Shown: positions 13,320 through 17,950 of the stretch, one piece after another
How positions within the stretch are numbered: the stretch's first letter is position 1
How the letters are laid out: every line of letters begins with the position of its first letter
Assembly (NCBI GenBank): GCA_910592205.1
Contig: CAJVPJ010000730.1
Span: 1 to 17,950 of the forward strand
Source: Paraglomus occultum
Lineage: Eukaryota > Glomeromycota > Glomeromycetes > Paraglomerales > Paraglomeraceae
Length of the DNA stretch: 17,950 nt
Direction of reading: 5' to 3'
Program-made: the position numbers and the translations under genes
The notes under the pieces: generated by a model
Told to the model about the DNA's origin: nothing
Databases searched by the model: none
What the model saw: the letters and a program-made list of their open reading frames with translations, nothing else

Positions 13320-14900
13320 CAATATTACCATGTCAAATTATTCAGCGTGTGAACTGTATATTCAATAAGAGTAGTAACATGTAATCATTGACTTACAATA
13401 ATAACGCCTAATTACTTTTTGCCTCAATCCGTTCGATAAATAGCATCGAGTACAGACAATTCGACCATCATCACGTGATAAGACTGGTTAGAATGCAGTA
13501 AAGAGGGGGTTCGAGACCAAAAGTTGGGTTATAAATATTAACAACTTAAAGTGTATAGTGATAGTGAAAAGTATACTAATATTTTTAATCAACTATGTCT
13601 CTACTCACAATAATGGTATAGAAATACTCAAACAACCATAGTAATAGTACAGGTTGCGTTTTATCTGCTGGTGGAACAAGGTTTCAACAACGATAAAGAT
13701 TTTCATTATACGTGCCTAGTTTATACTATAATGAAAAAAGGATTTCAATACAAATTATATTAAAAAGCTATGAAATGAGTCAGAAGTAAAGAAAAAAGGA
13801 TAGTGAAAAGATTGAATTGTATAAATTTGTAGTGTCTAATATTGTATTTATTTGACATTTATTATTATACGACGCGTAAGATGTTCGCTACAATCGGATA
13901 TTCTTACATTCATTCACGCCACAAGTAAATTGGTAGCATACACCATTTACGTCGCGAAGAGAGGTGTCTTAAGAAATAATGACAACGCACTGAAGAATCA
14001 CTGCAACAATGAAATGATAATGCGTTGAGCAACCGTGTTAGCTTATTCTGTTTCCACGTCACATTTGTTCACAAAAGATAGCACAACAATCCGCAAGAAA
14101 CCCCAATTATGTTGTTACAAGATAATTCTCAGCAACATCAGTTAAACGTAATACAATCGATTGGTTTGTATCTCCAGACCTTCGAGAGAAAGAAGAAAAC
14201 ATGTCAATTTCGCGACAACTGTATGGAGAACTGTGGGGAGATATTACACAAGAAACTGCAGGACCTGTTAACTGAATGCAAAAAGTGAACAAGTAGATAA
14301 TCAAATTGACGAAATAGCATCACTAATAGCAATTATAACTCACGTAAGCTAGAGAAAAACGATCCATTAACGGATCGAACCCAAAAAGCACAAAGCAAAA
14401 GAACGCCTGAAAAGTTCTAAGCGAATCAAAAATTAGCAGTGTTTTAAATATTACTATAACTTGACAATAAAATTGCCCATAATATTACCGTTACCATTGA
14501 GTTTTCGAGGTCTTTATTTACTGTTACCATCGATTTCACGATCTATTATACAATTGACTGCTGATAATTCAATCTATAATTCGACTTTCTCAGTAAATTC
14601 TAATATGATTGTACTTCCTTAATTAAGTACGCCCGTCGTTGGGTATTGAGTTATCGCTGGATCAGGCAAATTAATGAATACCGCATTAATAATCATAAAA
14701 AACAATAGAGCGGATGAGTTATCTGAAGTGGGTATTGAATTACATTTTCTTGAATAAGAATTAACAATAAATATATTAGATGTTAATTCAAACCTATAAA
14801 AAAATGCGCGTACGGCACTAATGCAAATGTTACACAATAAGTAACAGCGACGTGACTGTGATTAACTATTTCTTGAACAGTGTTTGGCGAAAAGCATAAT
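13320..14900. other. AT-rich intergenic stretch with no recognisable gene
   Basis: Only short frames with no recognisable motifs occur on either strand. An imperfect direct repeat of about 25 bp, around GTTACCAT..GA, is present at about 14489 and 14522. A 6-bp inverted repeat CGATCC/GGATCG lies near 14360-14377. Confidence 0.5.
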
Positions 14901-14904
14901 GTGT

Positions 14905-14955
14905 ACAACAACATACGGTACAACAACATACGGTACAATAACATACGGTACAATA
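14905..14955. repeat. 15-bp tandem repeat, 3.4 copies
   Basis: The unit ACAACAACATACGGT occurs at 14905-14919 and 14920-14934 identically, then at 14935-14949 with one change, followed by a partial copy. No gene is associated with it. Confidence 0.9.
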
Positions 14956-15101
14956 CTGCGATACACAGTGAAACTCAACGGACGCTCGATACAACGGATA
15001 CCGCTTAGTACGGAGATTTTTTGTGGAACAAATTCAAAGCTGTCTCGATATAACGAAATTTATTAGTAATCTCTCGATAAAGCCCTATGATATACAGACT
15101 A

Positions 15102-15765
15102 TTAATTCTTAAGATATTCATAAACCCTAAACTTTTTCTTTTTCTGGCACTTCCTCAATATCGGTTCTATCCAACAATGCCTCTTTTCAAGATTTATTTC
15201 TAAAATTTGTCTGCTGACGTCGTCCATCACCTGTTTAATTTTTTTGCTTAAATTGGCTTCATTTTCTACCCTAGCAATATCCATATGGTATTCACTTTTC
15301 ACTTGTACATGAAGAGAAAATAGACTCCGTGGCCGTAGTGATTATTCCGTAAAGACAGTCATATTCTTCCCCGAAGTGACATCAGCTTTTCGTTTCTTTC
15401 CATTAGTCAGACGAGCACTTTCGCATTGCATATCATTCTGTTGGATAAACCAGTTTTAGCAATATTGCAGTAAGCTTACCACCCTGAGCAAAACCCGTGC
15501 TGCCTGTGATACAAATTAATTTCTCGAGCGTTGTGATTGCATAATCCAAACGACCTGTGGATTCCGCTCGACTAACTTTCAACGAGATTTTCTTTCCGGT
15601 ACAAGAGTGATAGCTTCGTTGCTTCCAACAACCGTTCCTATATTGCTTATCCTGCATCGTATGTCCTTAATGCAAAGGGTTCAATTTTGTGAATTTCTTT
15701 CATAAATAATGAAGGTGAAATATCGATAAATGACCAGCTTGAATCTCGTATTTTGTCAGTACCCC
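15102..15765 (-). pseudogene. Relic of a Crinkler-like (CRN) nuclease-type C-terminal domain
   Basis: Reading the minus strand, successive short pieces in different frames match, from memory, one C-terminal domain common in Glomeromycotina CRN-type proteins. In order they are SWSFIDISPSLFMKEIHKI and EPFALRTYDAG (stop near 15645), GTVVGSNEAITLVPER, ISLKVSRAESTGRLDYAI with LICIT, CESARLTNGKKRKADVTSG, YDCLYGIITTATE, YFLFMY, then KSEYHMDIARVENEANLSKK to a stop at 15102. At least five frame changes are needed. One interruption (about 15437-15483) looks like an intron, with a GTAAGC donor and an AACAG acceptor, but it does not restore frame by itself. The RLDYAI ... LICIT region is where a PD-(D/E)xK-like site would fall; the expected E-x-K after LICIT is absent. 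No N-terminal CRN header or ATPase was found upstream. Not functional as read. Confidence 0.6.
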
Positions 15766-15769
15766 CTCT

Positions 15770-16154
15770 TTGAGGTCTTCTGAATCAGTAAAGACATGTT
15801 AATACAGAAAATAATACGGTTGAAGTACAGTCATTGTATTTATCTGCTTTGCACCTTTAACTAATTTTATCGCCCTTGTTGCCAGACCTTAAGGATGAGA
15901 AAGTAGCGTGCATTTAGTTAATCATAACCAGCGACCTTGCTTTCTTAAATACATCAATATCAGCACATCTTTGTCAGACTCCAAAAAAGCGATTGTAATT
16001 GGGTCTCTTGAATGAAAATTTTAGACATTTTGATTTTGGCAAGAGATAATAAATTCTAATACTAAATGCTACAAATTATTTTCCGATCGAATGTAACACA
16101 ATTAATATTAGATAAGGGCGGACATATTAACATTGAGAGATAAGATTTTTAACT
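15770..16154. other. Intergenic stretch upstream of the right-hand kinase gene
   Basis: No gene recognised. It should contain the 5' region of the kinase gene at 16155. An in-frame TGA lies 21 nt upstream of that ATG. Weak protein-like fragments on the minus strand may be further remains of the CRN-like relic but could not be confirmed. Confidence 0.4.
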
Positions 16155-17950
16155 ATGTCGTATAATCTAACCATTGCCTCCTTGGTTGAATCCTCCTTGG
16201 AAAGCGAAAATAAACTGGAATGGATACCTTACGAAGAAATCACCAACGTAAAGCCTACTCAAATTGACAATGTTTACTACGCCATTCGCAAATGTTATGA
16301 TGAGACGATAACGCTAGTATTACTTGGAAGCAGTGAAGCATGCACACCAACACTTGTGAGTGAGTTTGCGAGAATATACTCACTTCCAACACACAAGTAC
16401 AACAACAATGTCAGTCACTTTAGGCGATACTCCGAATGGCTTACGAATCGCAACAAACGCATTATTGGATTCACCAAGTCTAATGATGACAACTATTACA
16501 TGGTTGCTCACGAATGGTTTTACCATTATTATTCTCTTTATGGCTTTTGCTCCACATGTGGAATACTCCGATGTAGTCCCGTGTGGTGCATTTGTGGTTA
16601 TAAACAATTATCCGATGGGTGGACTAGCAACAATCACCAACTCGATGACTTTATTAAGAAATCACAACTACAAACAAGCTCACCAAATGACGCCTATTTG
16701 GAATGGATTCCATACGATTGTATTGATGATTGGGGAAATGGAGATGGAAGTGGATGGTTGCGTGATCTACCTTTTACTATTAATTATCGTACAGAGGTTA
16801 AATTGATTCCACTTGAGATAACAAATGAGACACATGACTTACATTATGCCGAGGTAAACTATTTACTTATGCGTCATGCTTGTTGAATAGTTTAATAATT
16901 ATTGACTTATTATTATGTATCATTTCCACTAGTTATGTGATAAGCATCCTGATATTCTTAACACGGATGTTTGGGTTACCATCGGATTTACATACGATGA
17001 ATGGGAAAGAAAGTATTGTCTAATAAAAGCTGACCATACGAATGGATTATGTCTGGCATGCACAGGAGTATTAAACCCCGAGATAAATGCATTCTTCTGT
17101 CATAGTTGTAAAGCACCACGACCTGTTGATTGGACTACAGGCAACACGCTACTGGATTCGTTTATTATAGAGTCATGGAGTAATATGAGTAACAAATATG
17201 ATGCGTATATACAATGGATAGAATATTCCCTGTTAACAAAAGTACAAGAGATGACGTCATTGCGCCATGGATGTACGCATATAGCAGAATGGAATGAATT
17301 GACCCGTGTAACACTCAAAAAAATAGTTGACGATAATTTTCATCAGGTAACTTATTTCACGTGTAACAATGCAATCGATAAGTGCGACTCATACGTTTAA
17401 TTGACTAGTGTTATAATGTGTATTTTGTTTGCTCAAAATAGTTAACTACGGAATACTCGACGATATTAACACCTGATAATATTTGGATAATTGGAATCAC
17501 TCAGGAGCCATCTACTCGGGACTATTATTTAGTTTTCTACTATGAAATACATACGATACTGGACAGGTTTATACGAAACAACAAACGTGTTAAATACATG
17601 CAGTATAGCGACTTTTATGAACTCAAAGAGATTGGATTCGGTGGTTACGGAACAGTTTATACTGCCAAGTATGAAAAGTATTCAGAAGTAGACTATATGC
17701 AACAAACAGTTGTACTCAAACGGTTTAAAAATTTTGATGAAATACCGGAATTATTTATTTCCGAGGTAAGCAATAATTGGTAGTATTAATTAAAGTGATA
17801 TTGAAGCTTACTTTATTTATTCTTTGTTTAACAGTTCAGAAATCATGCCAAGTGTGGTGATTCATTCCTTCAAATTTATGGAGTCACACAAGACCCAGAG
17901 ACAAAAGAGTACATGATTGTTATGCAATATGCTAACAATGGCAGTCTTTT
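16155..17950 (+). CDS. TKL-like protein kinase with tandem pseudo-N-lobes and zinc ribbons (3' truncated)
   Basis: Exons 16155-16853, 16933-17346, 17442-17765 and 17835-17950 (cut by the window edge) give about 517 residues; phases agree and introns are GT-AG. The start is the first ATG after an in-frame TGA 21 nt upstream. The real kinase N-lobe begins near residue 425. It has glycine loop IGFGGYGTVY (435-444), ATP lysine K464 in VVLKRF, alpha-C glutamate E479, then QIYGVTQDPETKEYMIVMQY and NGSL. The catalytic and activation loops lie beyond the window. Upstream are three degenerate copies of the same lobe (from residues 21, 182 and 326), each opening with a W-I-x-Y-like motif. Zinc ribbons separate the first three copies (132-167 and 273-311). 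Glomeromycotina kinases of this family commonly carry one zinc-ribbon leader ending in WTSGN..ID.FI. The role is presumably cytosolic signalling; no substrate can be inferred. Confidence 0.85.
16215..16520 (+). repeat. Pseudo-N-lobe copy A of the kinase gene
   Basis: It opens with LEWIPYEE (residues 21-28). The hinge-like strand is RIIGFTKSNDDNYYMV (102-117). The glycine loop is missing and the ATP lysine position is Leu (ITLVLLG), while the alpha-C-like Glu (LVSE, E70) is kept. It is about 20 residues longer than the other copies just after E70. Confidence 0.7.
16364..16423 (+). other. Candidate in-frame 60-nt intron in copy A
   Basis: The 60 nt run from GTTTGC to CTTTAG, at the alpha-C Glu codon where copies B, C and D have an intron. 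Removing them leaves the frame open, keeps the Glu, and brings the distance to the IIGFT strand to about 17 residues, like the 18-20 of the other copies. The donor is weak (GTTTGC) and the phase is 2 rather than 0. Retained as coding it adds 20 residues. It could be a real short intron, an exonised old intron, or an insertion. Confidence 0.4.
16548..16655 (+). other. Zinc-ribbon module 1 of the kinase gene
   Basis: Residues 132-167: CSTCG, then WCICG, then GWTSNNHQLDDFI. Cysteine pairs followed by W-T-S-x-N ... D-x-F-I match the leader of Glomeromycotina TKL kinases. The second pair is irregular (C-x-C, with an extra Cys at 140), so metal binding may be altered. Confidence 0.65.
16698..17037 (+). 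repeat. Pseudo-N-lobe copy B of the kinase gene
   Basis: It opens with AYLEWIPYD (from residue 180). The hinge-like strand is VTIGFTYDEWERKYCLI. The glycine loop is replaced by a Gly/Asp/Trp-rich stretch and the ATP lysine position is Ile (VKLIPL). The alpha-C-like Glu (YAE, E233) is kept and is followed at once by an intron (16854-16932, phase 0). Confidence 0.7.
17050..17166 (+). other. Zinc-ribbon module 2 of the kinase gene
   Basis: Residues 273-311: CLAC, then CHSC 13 residues later, then DWTTGNTLLDSFI. Both pairs are canonical C-x2-C, so this copy looks able to bind zinc. Its linker AYIQWIEY matches the AYLEWIPY that follows ribbon 1. Confidence 0.75.
17209..17543 (+). repeat. Pseudo-N-lobe copy C of the kinase gene
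   Basis: It opens with IQWIEYS (residue 326). The hinge-like strand is WIIGITQEPSTRDYYLV (386-402), the copy closest to the real lobe. The glycine loop is absent. A lysine remains at the ATP position (VTLKKI), but the alpha-C Glu position is Gln (NFHQ), followed at once by an intron (17347-17441, phase 0). The following linker keeps an ILDRFI helix like that after the ribbons, but no cysteines. Confidence 0.7.

Noticed and set aside
14360-14395. GGGTTCGATCC-like T-loop sequence on the minus strand, suggestive of a tRNA
   Set aside because: No acceptor stem, D-arm or anticodon arm can be formed around it; it is only a small inverted repeat.
16360-16806. A 148-codon alternative plus-strand frame inside the kinase gene
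   Set aside because: It overlaps the frame that carries the N-lobe and zinc-ribbon motifs and resembles nothing. Splicing from the strong GTGAGT donors at 16356 or 16360 to TAG 16423 does not restore the kinase frame.
17251-17260. ATGACGTCAT palindrome resembling a CRE
   Set aside because: It lies inside coding sequence of the kinase gene and needs no regulatory explanation.

Overview
The window looks like nuclear DNA of a filamentous fungus, most likely an arbuscular mycorrhizal fungus (Glomeromycotina). Genes are split by many short GT-AG introns (mostly 68-136 nt), intergenic DNA is AT-rich, and three conserved eukaryotic genes sit between pieces of two families expanded in Glomeromycotina: tyrosine-kinase-like (TKL) protein kinases with zinc-ribbon leaders, and Crinkler-like (CRN) NTPase/nuclease proteins. 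The order-level placement is open; no rRNA, tRNA or CRISPR was seen.

Layout. 1-177: 3' tail of a TKL-type kinase gene cut by the window edge. 1617-3120: decayed CRN-like P-loop NTPase gene, followed by an unrecognised coding-like block (3212-3621). 5156-8004 (+): complete 13-exon MON1, subunit of the Mon1-Ccz1 exchange factor for Ypt7/Rab7. 9414-11632 (-): complete 9-exon RIO2, an atypical kinase/ATPase of 40S ribosome maturation. 11809-13268 (+): complete 8-exon proteasome subunit alpha type-3 (PSMA3/PRE10), divergent from RIO2 across 176 bp. 15102-15765 (-): a multiply frameshifted CRN-like nuclease-domain relic. 16155-17950 (+): 5' part of a kinase gene running off the edge.

The three conserved genes were spliced by hand. 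Exon sums are 1830, 1527 and 750 nt, all divisible by three, giving 609, 508 and 249 residues with family motifs continuous across every junction. They do not form one pathway (vacuolar fusion, ribosome assembly, protein degradation); they form a housekeeping block flanked by fast-evolving genes.

The most interesting object is the right-hand kinase gene. Before its genuine kinase N-lobe it carries three further copies of a degenerate kinase N-lobe, two separated by zinc-ribbon modules, and introns recur at the same point of successive copies, just after the alpha-C glutamate. This suggests repeated duplication of an exon-intron unit into a pseudo-N-lobe/zinc-ribbon array.
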